Shown in pieces: positions 19,072 through 28,231 of a stretch of DNA of 64,000 bases. The stretch lies in assembly GCF_014873145.1 (NCBI RefSeq), contig NZ_JADBEK010000001.1, positions 10,168,001-10,232,000 of the forward strand, given 5' to 3'. Positions within the stretch are counted from its first letter, which is position 1. The number at the start of each line of letters is the position of its first letter. The notes beneath the pieces are model-generated. The model was given only the letters and a program-made list of their open reading frames with translations. It was not told where the DNA came from and made no database searches. The stretch comes from Nonomuraea angiospora. Lineage in GTDB: Bacteria > Actinomycetota > Actinomycetes > Streptosporangiales > Streptosporangiaceae. The position numbers were made by a program, and so were the translations under genes.

Positions 19072-19628
19072 TTACCGGAATCCGGCGTTTGCCGCCGGAT
19101 GGGGGAAAGGTGTCAGTCCGGCGCGCGGTCGGCCTCGGTGATCAAGGCCGGGGCGACCGCCTCGTCCCGTCTGGGTGGCGATTTCGTACGGTGACATCGG
19201 CCGCCCGTTCTCCAGCCCCACGTGATCGCCTGTGCGAACATCCCGCCACCAGGCCACTCGACGAGGGAGCGGGTCCAGGTGCTGGGCGACCATGTTCGAG
19301 CGCGAAGACGGCATCCTCGCCGCGAACCACGGGCTACCCTTCTCGCCGAGCAATGCACCGTACAAACGCTGATGTTCGGCGACATGCTGGCAGGACGCGC
19401 TCAGCGTTCGACCGGGGATGGTTCGTCGTCATCCCCCATACTGCCCAGTAGTGCCTCTATGGCCTCGTTGAGGATTTTCTCCATGAGGTGATATTTATCG
19501 CGATAATTCCGATAAAAAGCGGCGCGGCTCATCACCGCTCGCTCGGTGATCTCGCCCACGGTGGCGCCGGCGACGGTGTGGGCAGTCGCGTGCTTCAACT
19601 CGGCCAGGCCAGGGAGCATCAAGGTCAC
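19072..19628 (-). pseudogene. Frameshifted TetR/AcrR-family regulator
   Basis: The N-terminal part encodes a TetR helix-turn-helix (TVGEITERAVMSRAAFYRNY, then RDKYHLMEKI) and stops at 19401. The ligand-domain part continues in another frame as HVAEHQRLYGALLGEKGSPW and then, with the frame still drifting, LENGRPMSPYEIAT, the usual end of such proteins. The helix-turn-helix is intact but the second half cannot be joined, so the gene is inactive unless the frameshift is a sequencing error. Confidence 0.7.
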
Positions 19629-20015
19629 CGCCGGCGCCGTGAACGCGTAGTGCGGCCCGAGATCTCGCCTCCGCCTACCTGAGCGACCATGCGGCTCACG
19701 ATAGACCGGACTTCGATGCGATCCTCAACGCCTGCGCCGGTTCACTGAGCGCCTACCATCACCTGCTCCGTCGCGGAGGTCGGATGATGTCCACGCCCGT
19801 GGGGGCGGGATGCCGTTCGCACTGCAGACGAGCCCGGCGTGTGCACCTGCTGGCGGTCCACTCCCACCGCGGGCACAGAATTCGTAGGTCAGGGCAAATA
19901 CGCCTGACCGCGGACCGAATGACCCGCTGGAGCGCCTTGCGGAGGCTCACCGCGCCATCGATACCGGCCCCGCGCTCGCTGAGGAGGCGATCGCCGCCAT
20001 ACTCGGCTGAGGGGG
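19629..20015. other. Stretch with a possible plus-strand gene fragment
   Basis: No intact gene. One plus-strand frame ends at 20010 with DPLERLAEAHRAIDTGPALA and an EEAIAAILG terminus that looks like the tail of a real protein, and another piece near 19680-19790 reads plausibly (DHAAHDRPDFDAILNACAG), but the two are out of frame and the family is not recognised. Confidence 0.3.
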
Positions 20016-20044
20016 CTCCGGGCGAGAAGGGGCTTCGCCCGGAG
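20016..20044 (-). terminator. Hairpin downstream of the GntR/UTRA gene
   Basis: Perfect 10-bp stem, CTCCGGGCGA at 20016-20025 with TCGCCCGGAG at 20035-20044, 9-nt loop, 18 nt beyond the stop of the leftward-read regulator gene. Confidence 0.75.
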
Positions 20045-20062
20045 ACGTCCGCGTCCGAGAGA

Positions 20063-20818
20063 TCAGACGGGCATGCTGTACGTGACTCTGAACCGGTCGC
20101 CTGGAACGACGATGTCGCTCGTCTCGACGGGACGGTCACCTGCCCAGTGGGTGCGCTCGATGTGCAGCACGTGGACGCCCGCCGCAAGATCGAGCGCGTC
20201 GCTCTCCGCGGGGCGCGGAACCCGGCTGTGCACGCTCTCGACGACTTCGGTGATCTTTATGCCGTGCGCGTACATCCTGGCCACCAGGCTCCGCCGCTCC
20301 TCCTCGGAGTGGGGAGTGAACTCCAGCGGCTCGTACGACGTGGCGAGCTGCAGCGGCCGGCCCTCGCCGCGAAAGATGTAGTGCGTTCTGGTCAGCGTGG
20401 TTGATTCGCTGAGGCGCAGGCGTCTGGCGATGTCGGGCCCTGCTTCGGTTGGTTCGCTGTGCCAGTCCCATGTCACGCGTCTGCCCTGTGACTGCAGGTC
20501 GGCCGCGAACGGGGCAGGGTGATCGAGAAAGCGCCATCGGTAGAGCGGGGTCAGGTCGGGGCGTTCCCTGACGTAATGGCCTGAGCCCACGCGGCCGATG
20601 ATGAGGCCTTCGCCCGCGAGCACGCGTAGCGCGTGCCGGGCGGCGGTCTCCCCGACCTGATATTTACGGGTCAGCTGCGCTCGTGATGGGATCGGCGCGC
20701 CTGGGGGAAGGGTGCCGTCGGTGATCTGCCGCCGAATGTCTTCGACGACACGCAGGTAGACCGGATCTGAGGTGGCCACTAGTCCATCCCTGGGGGTTCG
20801 TGTGAGGCGTTGCCCCAT
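20063..20818 (-). CDS. GntR-family regulator with UTRA ligand domain (HutC subfamily)
   Basis: 251 residues. The GntR winged helix covers about residues 15-85 (YLRVVEDIRRQI, PIPSRAQLTRKYQVGETAARHALRVL, GSGHYV), and a UTRA effector domain follows (LTRTHYIFRGEGRPLQLATSYEP, then AHGIKITEVVESVHSRVP, HIERTHW, and a final RFRVTYSM). ATG 20818 is taken as start; GTG 20779 is a shorter alternative. It has an effector domain, unlike the double-winged-helix proteins in this island. Nearby genes do not reveal its ligand. Confidence 0.87.
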   Translation of the reverse strand: MGQRLTRTPRDGLVATSDPVYLRVVEDIRRQITDGTLPPGAPIPSRAQLTRKYQVGETAARHALRVLAGEGLIIGRVGSGHYVRERPDLTPLYRWRFLDHPAPFAADLQSQGRRVTWDWHSEPTEAGPDIARRLRLSESTTLTRTHYIFRGEGRPLQLATSYEPLEFTPHSEEERRSLVARMYAHGIKITEVVESVHSRVPRPAESDALDLAAGVHVLHIERTHWAGDRPVETSDIVVPGDRFRVTYSMPV

Positions 20819-21299
20819 GTTGCCGTATTCGGCAGGTAACCGACCGTCATCGATGGGCGTTGGAGCCCCAACTTTGCGATGGCAGAAAATTATCGGAGAA
20901 ACCCTGTAACGCCGGTGTAAGACGGTCCGATTCTCCGGTAGAGGTCGTCGATGTGTGTACCCCCGAGCACATATCGGCGGCCTCTTCCATTTCGCGCACT
21001 TGGGGCTGCGGCAGCGCCCTGACCTGGCCCTTTGGCCGCATCCGTACCATCTGGCCGGCACGTCGTCGGTCGAGACCTGCGATGCGCGTAGACCTCGGAA
21101 GCATGCACTGGCCGTGCTGCTTCCTGGGTGATCTTGACCGGTGAGATGCCTGTCCGCACGTTACCTCGAGAGGCGCGCGATGGGCAGAACTTCCAAGCGA
21201 GCCCGCGGGTGCGCTCTCGTGCGGGCATGCACAGCCGTTGGAGTCCGGTGGTGGGTATGGCCTGGAACGTGGCGGCTGCGCAGCTCCGCGTGAGGCGGC
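20819..21299. other. Gene-poor island sequence
   Basis: Open frames exist on both strands but none matches a family I know or has a good start signal. Probably decayed DNA. Confidence 0.4.
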
Positions 21300-21410
21300 C
21301 TGGCTGGGATGACGCCGGCGTACGGGACGGGATGCACTACTCCGTCGGCTACAGCGGCCACGGGGTCCAGATGGCCACCCACATGGGGTCATGGCCAGCT
21401 GCCTTGTGAG
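21300..21410 (+). pseudogene. C-terminal scrap of a FAD-dependent (DAO-type) oxidoreductase
   Basis: The frame reads RDGMHYSVGYSGHGVQMATH followed by MG, matching the conserved C-terminal FAD-binding turn of D-amino-acid-oxidase-type enzymes. Only this short patch is preserved; upstream and downstream sequence does not continue the protein. Confidence 0.5.
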
Positions 21411-22106
21411 CCATGCGATAGGCGGCCAGTCCAGGCCCATGGCGGCCGCGATGCCCGATCAGGGCGCCTTGCTGGTGAGTTGTTGGCTGGTGAGGTGCCT
21501 GGGTGAGGCTGCCATGCGGTGCTTGCGGAGCTGTGGGTCAGGGAAGCGCGATGGCTGCGTGGCCTGGTTGAGGAGGCCTGGCTGGTGAGGCGCCTTGGCG
21601 ACCACGCTGCCTTGAGAAGGCCGGGATGGCGGCGTGGCCTTGGAATGTGGGTGGATGCGTGGCCGTTCGGGAGCCGCATAGACGCTTGACCTTCCGGTTG
21701 CGCAATAGGTGCCTCGCCGTTCGAGTCGTGTGGTGGGCTTCAGCGATTCGCGGCGGGGGCGGGCGCGCGAGGCGACGCCGCGCGCCGCGATGGATGCGTT
21801 GCCGTTCGAGGTCTGCGGCGGTGCCTGCTGTTCCGGACGTGCGTGGGGCGAACTGCTGTTCAATATGCCTCCCACATGCCTCCCACGCACCGCAGCCCAC
21901 GTCAGCTCGCCTGGCGGTCAACCGCCAGGCACAAGTGGTCTTCTTATATCGCCACGGAGTGGCCGTACCTCACTGGACCACTTTTCCCTACGTTGGCGGC
22001 ACTGACTCCGACATCAATCACTCAACAGGACATGTCCCGCGTTGCCGCGCCCAGCCACAGCTGCTGACCTGCGCTCCTCGAAGATGTCCAAGCAAGAGGA
22101 AACTTC
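21411..22106. other. Gene-free region with a perfect hairpin
   Basis: Low-complexity, G-rich plus strand with repeated GCTGGTGAGG-like words (21470-21600) and no convincing gene. A perfect 10-bp inverted repeat with a 2-nt centre, GCCTGGCGGT-CA-ACCGCCAGGC, lies at 21909-21930 and could be a terminator or protein site. The ribosome binding site of the next gene is at about 22092-22101. Confidence 0.45.
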
Positions 22107-22550
22107 ATGATCGACATAGGCAAGCTCCTTCCATCCGATCGGGATGTCTGGGAGGACTTGTTCCGCGCGTACATCGACTTCTATCAGCGTGTCGAACCGG
22201 ACAAGATGTACGACCGCGCGTGGCAGGAGTTCCGGGCGGACACCCGCCTGCACGCCTTCGGCGCGAGGTTGGACGGCAGGCTCGTCGGCATCACACACTT
22301 CTTCACCCACGCGAACACCTCAGCGCCCGACACCGACGTCTGTTACCTCCAGGACCTGTTCACCGCTCCAGACGCCCGAGGCAGAGGCGTGGCTCGCGCG
22401 CTGATCGAAGCTGTGACCGCTTGGGCCCGGGAACGCGGCTGCTCCCGCGTGTACTGGAACACGCATGAGTCAAATGCGACGGCGCGGAGCTTGTACGACA
22501 AGGTGGCTGAGAATCGAGGTTTCATCAGATACCAGATCGAGCTGTCTTAG
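22107..22550 (+). CDS. GNAT family N-acetyltransferase
   Basis: 147 residues with a complete GNAT core: CYLQDLFTAPDARGRGVARAL (acetyl-CoA loop RGRGVA) and NTHESNATARSLYDKVAENRGF, the motif-B region. ATG 22107 follows AAGAGGAAAC. The substrate is unknown; the fold resembles members acting on small amines. It stands alone in the island. Confidence 0.9.
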   Translation: MIDIGKLLPSDRDVWEDLFRAYIDFYQRVEPDKMYDRAWQEFRADTRLHAFGARLDGRLVGITHFFTHANTSAPDTDVCYLQDLFTAPDARGRGVARALIEAVTAWARERGCSRVYWNTHESNATARSLYDKVAENRGFIRYQIELS

Positions 22551-22893
22551 TTGGGACCTCCCGACGTGACCCGGTGCAACTATGCGCAACCAGGCTCGCC
22601 CACGGCAGCTAGGGGAGCGTAACGGCCCGCTGGGCTCCTCTGGGGCGTCTGTCAGGGCGGGGAAGTCCCTCACAACTGCCAGATGCCTCCTGCCAAGGGT
22701 CGTGGGCTGACAGTGATGATGTGGATGAGCGCTTCCCGCCAGGGTTTGACCCATGGGCTGACATGGGACACGCACCGGGATCACGGAAGCCGGCGGCCAC
22801 TCGGCCGTGCTGGGCGCGGCGGCCGCAACCGCCACCCACAGCGCCCACCGCGACCTGGCGCGGCTGCGGCGGTCGTATGCGGGCGTGACAGGT
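22551..22893. other. Gene-free stretch
   Basis: I see no gene or recognisable element between the GNAT gene and the 87-bp repeats. Confidence 0.4.
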
Positions 22894-23180
22894 GCTTTGA
22901 CCGCGGTGGGGAAGGTCGGGATGCCGGTGCTGCTATCGGCTGTGGCGGTGGGGTGCGGCACGCGATCCAGTCCCACGGGCGCTTTGACCGCGGTGGGGAA
23001 GGTCGGGATGCCGGTGCTGCTATCGGCTGTGGCGGTGGGGTGCGGCACGCGATCCAGTCCCACGCTTGCTTTGACCGCGGTGGGGAAGGTCGGGATGCCG
23101 GTGCTGCTATCGGCTGTGGCGGTGGGGTGCGGCACGCGATCCAGCCCCACGGGCGCTTTGGCTGCGATGGGCATATCGGG
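22894..23180. repeat. 87-bp tandem repeat, about 3.3 copies
   Basis: Units start at 22894, 22981 and 23068 with GCTTTGACCGCGGTGGGGAA, and a degenerate fourth begins at 23155. Copies 1-3 are almost identical. The period is 29 codons, so every frame stays open through it; the plus-strand frame gives a 29-residue hydrophobic repeat (LTAVGKVGMPVLLSAVAVGC). There is no good start site or recognisable flanking domain, so I treat it as a minisatellite, possibly coding. Sequence 23181-23394 is otherwise empty. Confidence 0.85.
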
Positions 23181-23394
23181 CAGCCGTCGTCCTTTTCGCG
23201 ACGCCACGCCCGGAACCAGCTGAACTCGCACACCACCCCCGGGATGCAACCCGGGTTCCGATGCCAGGTGAGATGGTTGTCGTCGTCAGGGAAGCCTCTG
23301 AGATGCCCGCGAAAGGGGACAAAAAGCGGCTCCAGGCAGGCAAAGCGGGGTGGCGGCGTCCAATGGATTTCTGAATCCAGGTAGCGTTCGCACT

Positions 23395-24312
23395 ATGGCA
23401 TCGCCAACTGGAACCACAGACGCGCCCTTCGGCCGCATGTTGACCGCCATGGTCACGCCGTTCACTCGTGACGGCGAGGTCGATTATGTGGCCCTGCGAC
23501 GTCTTGCCGTCTACCTGGTGGATGAGCAGCACAACGACGGCTTGATCGTCAACGGGACGACCGGTGAGTCGCCCACCACGTCGGACGAGGAGAAGCAGCG
23601 CATCGTCAGCGCCGTCCTCGAGGCAGTGGGCGATCGTGCGACTGTGGTCGCAGGGGCGGGCACCAACGACACCCGCCACAGTGTCGAGCTCGCGAAGCAG
23701 GCGGCACGTGCGGGCGCGCACGGTCTGCTGGTGGTGACGCCTTATTACAACAAGCCCCCTCAGGAGGGGCTGTACCAGCACTTCACCGCCGTCGCTGACG
23801 CGACCGACCTTCCGGTGATGTTGTACGACATTCCGGGACGCAGCGGCGTGCCGATCAAGACCGAGACTCTGCTGAGGCTGGCGCAGCACGAACGCATCGT
23901 GGCCGTCAAGGACGCCAAGGGCGATCTGTTCGCCGCCAGTCAGGTGATGAGCGCGACCGATCTGGCCTTCTACTCCGGCGACGACCTGCTCAACCTGGCG
24001 TGGCTCTCCCTGGGGGCGGCCGGGTTCGTCAGCGTCGTGGGGCACGTGGTGGGAGCCGAGCTGGCGCGCATGATCCACCTGCACAAGAACGGCGAGGTCT
24101 CCCAGGCCCTGGCCGTACACAGCCAGGTGGCCCCCGTGGTAGACGGGATCATGCTGCGCGCCGGTGGCGCGATCATGGCAAAGGCGGCACTGAGCATGGT
24201 GGGCGTACCGGTGGGTTCGGTACGACTGCCGCTCGTGGACGCGACAGAGACGCAAATCGCCGAGCTGCGTGCTTGCCTGGTAGCCGGCGGGGTGAAGTTG
24301 ACAGACGCATAG
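23395..24312 (+). CDS. dapA: 4-hydroxy-tetrahydrodipicolinate synthase
   Basis: First committed enzyme of diaminopimelate synthesis: pyruvate plus aspartate semialdehyde. The 305 residues form a class I aldolase TIM barrel with Schiff-base Lys 172 (IVAVKDAKGD), Tyr 144 (VMLYDIPGRSG) and the Thr 55/Thr 56 pair in NGTTGESPT. ATG 23395 lacks a Shine-Dalgarno, and TAGCGT 7 nt upstream could be the -10 of a leaderless mRNA. It is followed 54 nt later by RNase J, the conserved order. In this genome dapA is separated from dapB by accessory DNA. Confidence 0.96.
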   Translation: MASPTGTTDAPFGRMLTAMVTPFTRDGEVDYVALRRLAVYLVDEQHNDGLIVNGTTGESPTTSDEEKQRIVSAVLEAVGDRATVVAGAGTNDTRHSVELAKQAARAGAHGLLVVTPYYNKPPQEGLYQHFTAVADATDLPVMLYDIPGRSGVPIKTETLLRLAQHERIVAVKDAKGDLFAASQVMSATDLAFYSGDDLLNLAWLSLGAAGFVSVVGHVVGAELARMIHLHKNGEVSQALAVHSQVAPVVDGIMLRAGGAIMAKAALSMVGVPVGSVRLPLVDATETQIAELRACLVAGGVKLTDA

Positions 24313-24366
24313 GAACGGGGAGGAACCGGGAGTTTTGAGAACACGATCTGACCGTGGGGGCCAGGC

Positions 24367-26052
24367 ATGAGCCATCCGCATCCTGAGCTTGGTCCCCCGC
24401 CGGTGCTGCCTGACGGCGGCCTGCGCATCGTCGCGCTCGGCGGGTTGGGGGAGATCGGCAGGAACATGGCCGTCTTCGAATACGACGGCCGCCTGCTGAT
24501 CGTCGACTGCGGGGTACTTTTCCCCGAGCCCGATCAGCCGGGTGTCGACCTCATCCTGCCCGACTTCGAATACATCAGGGACCGGCTCGACGACATCGAA
24601 GCCGTGGTGCTCACGCACGCCCACGAAGACCACATCGGGGCGGTGCCGTACCTGCTGCGCGAGCGGCGCGATATCCCGCTCATCGGATCGAAGCTCACGC
24701 TTGCCCTGATCGAGGCCAAGCTCACCGAGCACAGGATCCAACCGACCAAGATCGAGGTGATCGAGGGCGAACGGCACGTCTTCGGGCCGTTCGACTGCGA
24801 GTTCCTCGCGGTCAACCACTCGATCCCCGACGCACTGGCCGTCGCCATCAGGACGCCTGCGGGCATAGTCCTGCACACCGGCGACTTCCGCATGGACCAG
24901 TTGCCGAGCGACGGCCGCCTCACCGACCTCGGCGGTTTCGCCAGGCTCGGGACCGAGGGCGTCGACCTGCTGATGTCCGACTCGACCAACGCCGAAGTAC
25001 CAGGGTTCGTCACCAGCGAGCGCGAGATCGGGCCGGTCATCGACGAGGTGATCCGCACCTCCGAACAGCGGGTCATCGTGGCCAGCTTCGCCTCGCACGT
25101 GCACCGCATTCAGCAGGTGATGGACGCGGCCGCCAAACACCGCCGCAAGGTGGCCCTGGTCGGACGTTCGATGGTGCGCAACATGGGCGTGGCCCGCGAC
25201 CTGGGATATCTCAAGGTGCCGCCGGAGCTGATCGTCGACTCGCGCGACATCGAGGAGTGGCCGCCGCAGGACGTGGTGCTCATCTGCACCGGCTCTCAAG
25301 GCGAGCCCATGGCCGCGCTGTCCAGGATGGCCAACCGCGATCATCCGATCCGCATCGCCGAGGGCGACACCGTGCTGCTGGCCTCGTCGCTGGTCCCGGG
25401 GAACGAGACCGCGGTCAACAAGGTGATCAACGGGCTGAGCAGGTGGGGCGCCCGCGTCGTGCACAAGGGCAACGCCAAGGTGCACGTCTCCGGCCACGCG
25501 GCCGCCGGCGAGCTCCTGTACGTGCTCAACCTGACCCGCCCGTCGAACTTCATGCCCGTTCACGGCGAGTGGCGTCATTTGCGGGCGCACGCCAAGCTGG
25601 CCGCCCTCACGGGCGTGCCCGAGGACCACATCGTGATCGCCGAGGACGGCGTCGTGGTGGACCTGGTCGACGGCCGGGCGAAGATCGTCGGTGCGGTTCA
25701 CGCCGGGTACGTCTACGTCGACGGCTCGTCGGTGGGCGAGATCACCGACACCTCGTTGAAGGATCGCAGGATCCTCGGCGACGAGGGATTCATCTCGGTG
25801 GTCGTCGTGGTCGACTCCAACACGGGCAAGCTCACCGCCGGCCCCGAGATCCACGCGCGTGGTTCCGGCATCGACCCCGCCCAGTTCGAGGAGTTCATCC
25901 CGCAGATCGAGCGAGCCCTCGCGGAGAAGGCCGCAGACGGGGTGGTCGACATGCAGGAGATCCGACGGGTGGTCCGCCGTACGGTGGGACGCTGGGTAAG
26001 CGACACTTATCGCCGCCGCCCCATGATCATCCCTGTGATCCTCGAGGTCTGA
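24367..26052 (+). CDS. rnj: Ribonuclease J
   Basis: Metallo-beta-lactamase-fold 5'-3' exo/endoribonuclease, 561 residues. The zinc motif HAHEDH is at residues 84-89; further ligands are in HTGDFRMD and SGHAAAGEL. The beta-CASP region is seen as SDSTNAEVPGF and VASFASHVHRIQQV, and a C-terminal domain follows residue about 450. ATG 24367 chosen for the GGGGGCCAGG upstream and the N-terminal length typical of actinobacterial RNase J. A terminator follows. Cooperates with PNPase (pnp, 20 kb upstream) in RNA decay. Confidence 0.97.
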   Translation: MSHPHPELGPPPVLPDGGLRIVALGGLGEIGRNMAVFEYDGRLLIVDCGVLFPEPDQPGVDLILPDFEYIRDRLDDIEAVVLTHAHEDHIGAVPYLLRERRDIPLIGSKLTLALIEAKLTEHRIQPTKIEVIEGERHVFGPFDCEFLAVNHSIPDALAVAIRTPAGIVLHTGDFRMDQLPSDGRLTDLGGFARLGTEGVDLLMSDSTNAEVPGFVTSEREIGPVIDEVIRTSEQRVIVASFASHVHRIQQVMDAAAKHRRKVALVGRSMVRNMGVARDLGYLKVPPELIVDSRDIEEWPPQDVVLICTGSQGEPMAALSRMANRDHPIRIAEGDTVLLASSLVPGNETAVNKVINGLSRWGARVVHKGNAKVHVSGHAAAGELLYVLNLTRPSNFMPVHGEWRHLRAHAKLAALTGVPEDHIVIAEDGVVVDLVDGRAKIVGAVHAGYVYVDGSSVGEITDTSLKDRRILGDEGFISVVVVVDSNTGKLTAGPEIHARGSGIDPAQFEEFIPQIERALAEKAADGVVDMQEIRRVVRRTVGRWVSDTYRRRPMIIPVILEV

Positions 26053-26062
26053 GCTCTCCCAC

Positions 26063-26092
26063 GGTACGGCAGGCGCGTTCGTCTGCCGTACC
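26063..26092 (+). terminator. Hairpin terminator after RNase J
   Basis: Perfect 10-bp stem GGTACGGCAG (26063-26072) with CTGCCGTACC (26083-26092), 10-nt loop, 10 nt after the stop. Confidence 0.88.
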
Positions 26093-26221
26093 TTCGGGGG
26101 AGCAGGTGCGGGACGGGCGTCTGACCACGTCGCCCGCTCGTTCGGGAGGCCGACGGAAGGCCGGGCGACTCGGTGCCTTCGCCCCTCCGGCTTAGTAGCA
26201 CTACCGGCCTGGGTGATGCGG

Positions 26222-26460
26222 TGGTGTCGCCTCTCTGGGGCGCCGGTGGTCAGCGGGTTCCGGTGACCCTGCCCTTCGGGGTGGGTGCTGATCGTCACGG
26301 GGGCTCGATGGTCTCGCTCTCCGGGATGTGTGCCGGTCGTCGGTAGTGCTTGGTGGTCTAGCTGTCCGGGGAGTGCCGGTCGTCGGTAGTACTCGGTGGT
26401 GTCGCCCTCCGGGATGAATGCCGGTCAGTGCTTGGTGGCCTTGCCCTTCGAAGCAGCCTC
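26222..26460. repeat. Degenerate tandem repeat of about 43 bp
   Basis: Five to six imperfect units beginning TGGTSTCGCCCTCCGGG-like start at about 26222, 26264, 26309, 26354, 26397 and 26436 (spacings 42, 45, 45, 43 and 39 bp). Unit ends share GCCGGTCGTCGGTAGT. The variable period is not a multiple of three, which argues against coding. Confidence 0.65.
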
Positions 26461-27112
26461 TAGCGATTCGAGGGACTTGGCGCCGCCGCCCCTCTGCGCG
26501 GGCGCAGTCGGTGTTCACGGTTCGGTGCCATCGCCATTCCAGGTGGCCGCTGGTGAGCTGAGGGTTTGCTGCTCTCGCCGTCCATCGAGTGGACGCAGGT
26601 GGTTTGAGTGGTGTGGCGTCGTTCGCCGTTCTGGGTGGCTGCTGTGAGCTTGGGCATTCACTGTCCCTGGCCCTATAGTCCGTGCTCTTCCTAGCTGTCC
26701 CTGATGTTCCGGCCGTCCTTCCACTCGTGAGTGGGACCGGGGGCTTTGTGCTGGTGGGTGCCCCAAAGGGCCGGCAGGAACCGCGCCTGCGAAGGAGCGG
26801 CGGTGTTGTGAGTGACCTGATTCGTTGAGCGTTGCCGGCCGTCGGAGAGGGTTGGGCACTCTTGGCGCTTTCGTGCGGGGCAGGCCGACGGCGTGTGCTG
26901 GTCGGATCGGGATGTTGCGGACGACTGCTCCTTCTCGGTTTGCCAGGAAACCATGAGCCCACGGATCCAGCCGACGCCTCCGCGCGGTGAGCCGGCATGC
27001 TTGCTTGGCCTGTGGGCGCCGCTGCGACAGTGTCGCGGCGTACCTCTGGGAGCCCGATGATGCGGCGGATGAATTGCCAAGCGCGTCTGAGCCGGGAAGT
27101 GGCGCTCGGCCC
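26461..27112. other. Gene-free region between RNase J repeats and ABC permease repeats
   Basis: Open frames on the minus strand are long but Pro/Arg/His-rich, change character along their length and have no recognisable domain. I see no gene here. Confidence 0.5.
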
Positions 27113-27563
27113 GATGTGGTGATGGGGTGGTGGCATCGTAGGCTCCGAGGTGGACATCTCAGGCGTCTCTCCGGCCTACCAGCCACATGGCCCCTGCCAA
27201 TGGAAGCGCCGCGTATGCGATCAGTACTGCGGGGGCGGCTGCGGGACGGAGCCATATACCGATGTGGTGATGGGGTGGTGGCATCGTAGGCTCCGAGGTG
27301 GACATCTCAGGCGTCTCTCCGGCCTACCAGCCACATGGCCCCTGCCAATGGAAGCGCCGCGTATGCGATCAGTACTGCGGGGGCGGCTGCGGGACGGAGC
27401 CATATACCGATGTGGTGATGGGGTGGTGGCATCGTAGGCTCCGGGGCGGGCATCTCAGGCGTCTCTCCGGCCTACCAGCCACATGGCCCCTGCCAATGGA
27501 AGCGCCGCGTACGCGACCAGTACCGCGGCGGCGGCTGCGGGAGGCAGGAGTGAGCCGTATACC
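27113..27563. repeat. 148-bp tandem duplication containing the 3' end of an ABC permease gene
   Basis: Two apparently identical 148-bp units (27113-27260, 27261-27408) precede a third, diverged 155-bp unit (27409-27563) that includes the last codons and stop of the permease gene read leftward (stop at 27455). The third unit carries about 7 extra bases and several substitutions. The first two are thus extra copies of the gene's tail plus its downstream flank, frameshifted relative to the true gene. Identity between copies 1 and 2 points to a recent event. Confidence 0.9.
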
Positions 27564-28231
27564 GATGTGGTGATCAGGTCGCCAGTGATCTCGCGGGGAA
27601 GCGCGCCGATCATCACAGAGCCAAGACGTTCACTCCATGGCTCCGGGATGTTGCCAATGATCATGGGGATCACGTAGACGAGGCTGGCCAAGGTGGCGAT
27701 CGAGGCGGCGGTTGAGCGGAAGAGCGCGCCCAAGCCCAAGCCGAGCAGCGCGAATGTGGGCACTGTGAGACTGATGGCCGCGAGGAGCGGCAGTCGGTCC
27801 ATGAAAGCGTCGGTGTACGCGCCGGAGAAGCGGTCGCCTATCACCCATCGGGTGACGAAGTAGGTGCCGAAGACTGTCACCAAGCCGGTGATCAGGCCCA
27901 GCGCCGCGACAATGGCGGATTTGGCGACGAGGACGGGCCACCGGCGCGGGACGATGGTCAAGCTCGTTCTGATCAGGCCGGTCACGTATTCGGAAGTGAT
28001 GGCAAGCGTGCCCAGAATGCCCATGCACAGTTGGGGCACGATCGCGATCACCTCCTCGAGGTCCGCGATCCGGGCGCCGGGTCGCTGGGCGGCAGGGGCG
28101 GTGTCATACATGTTGGCGGCCATCACGGCGAGTGAGAACCCCAAGACAACCGTGCCGAGGCTGAGGCTGAGAATCAGGTGCGTGGAGCGGAGGGAACGTA
28201 CCTTCAGCCATTCCGAGGTGAGAACGCTCAT
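27455..28231 (-). CDS. ABC-2 type transporter permease
   Basis: 258 residues with about six hydrophobic segments; starts MSVLTSEWLKVRSLRSTHLI, the usual N terminus of ABC-2 permeases of actinobacteria, and has the conserved AITSEYVTGLIRTSLTIVPRR segment after the second helix. Start ATG 28231 with GGACGGAAG upstream. Its sister permease (28958-29722) and ATPase (29719-30438) are upstream on the same strand but separated by 726 bp of non-coding DNA. Its 3' end has been tandemly duplicated. Cargo unknown. Confidence 0.9.
   Translation of the reverse strand: MSVLTSEWLKVRSLRSTHLILSLSLGTVVLGFSLAVMAANMYDTAPAAQRPGARIADLEEVIAIVPQLCMGILGTLAITSEYVTGLIRTSLTIVPRRWPVLVAKSAIVAALGLITGLVTVFGTYFVTRWVIGDRFSGAYTDAFMDRLPLLAAISLTVPTFALLGLGLGALFRSTAASIATLASLVYVIPMIIGNIPEPWSERLGSVMIGALPREITGDLITTSVYGSLLPPAAAAAVLVAYAALPLAGAMWLVGRRDA

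Noticed and set aside
20890..21228. Minus-strand frame upstream of the GntR/UTRA gene considered as a gene or longer N terminus
   Set aside because: Composition is unlike the regulator, no start signal is present and it resembles no family I know.
22894..23180. The 87-bp repeats considered as a CRISPR array
   Set aside because: Units are contiguous with no variable spacers, are too long and no cas genes are nearby.
23107..26298. A 1063-codon open frame on the minus strand
   Set aside because: It is the antisense shadow of dapA and RNase J, rich in His/Asp/Arg with no domain.
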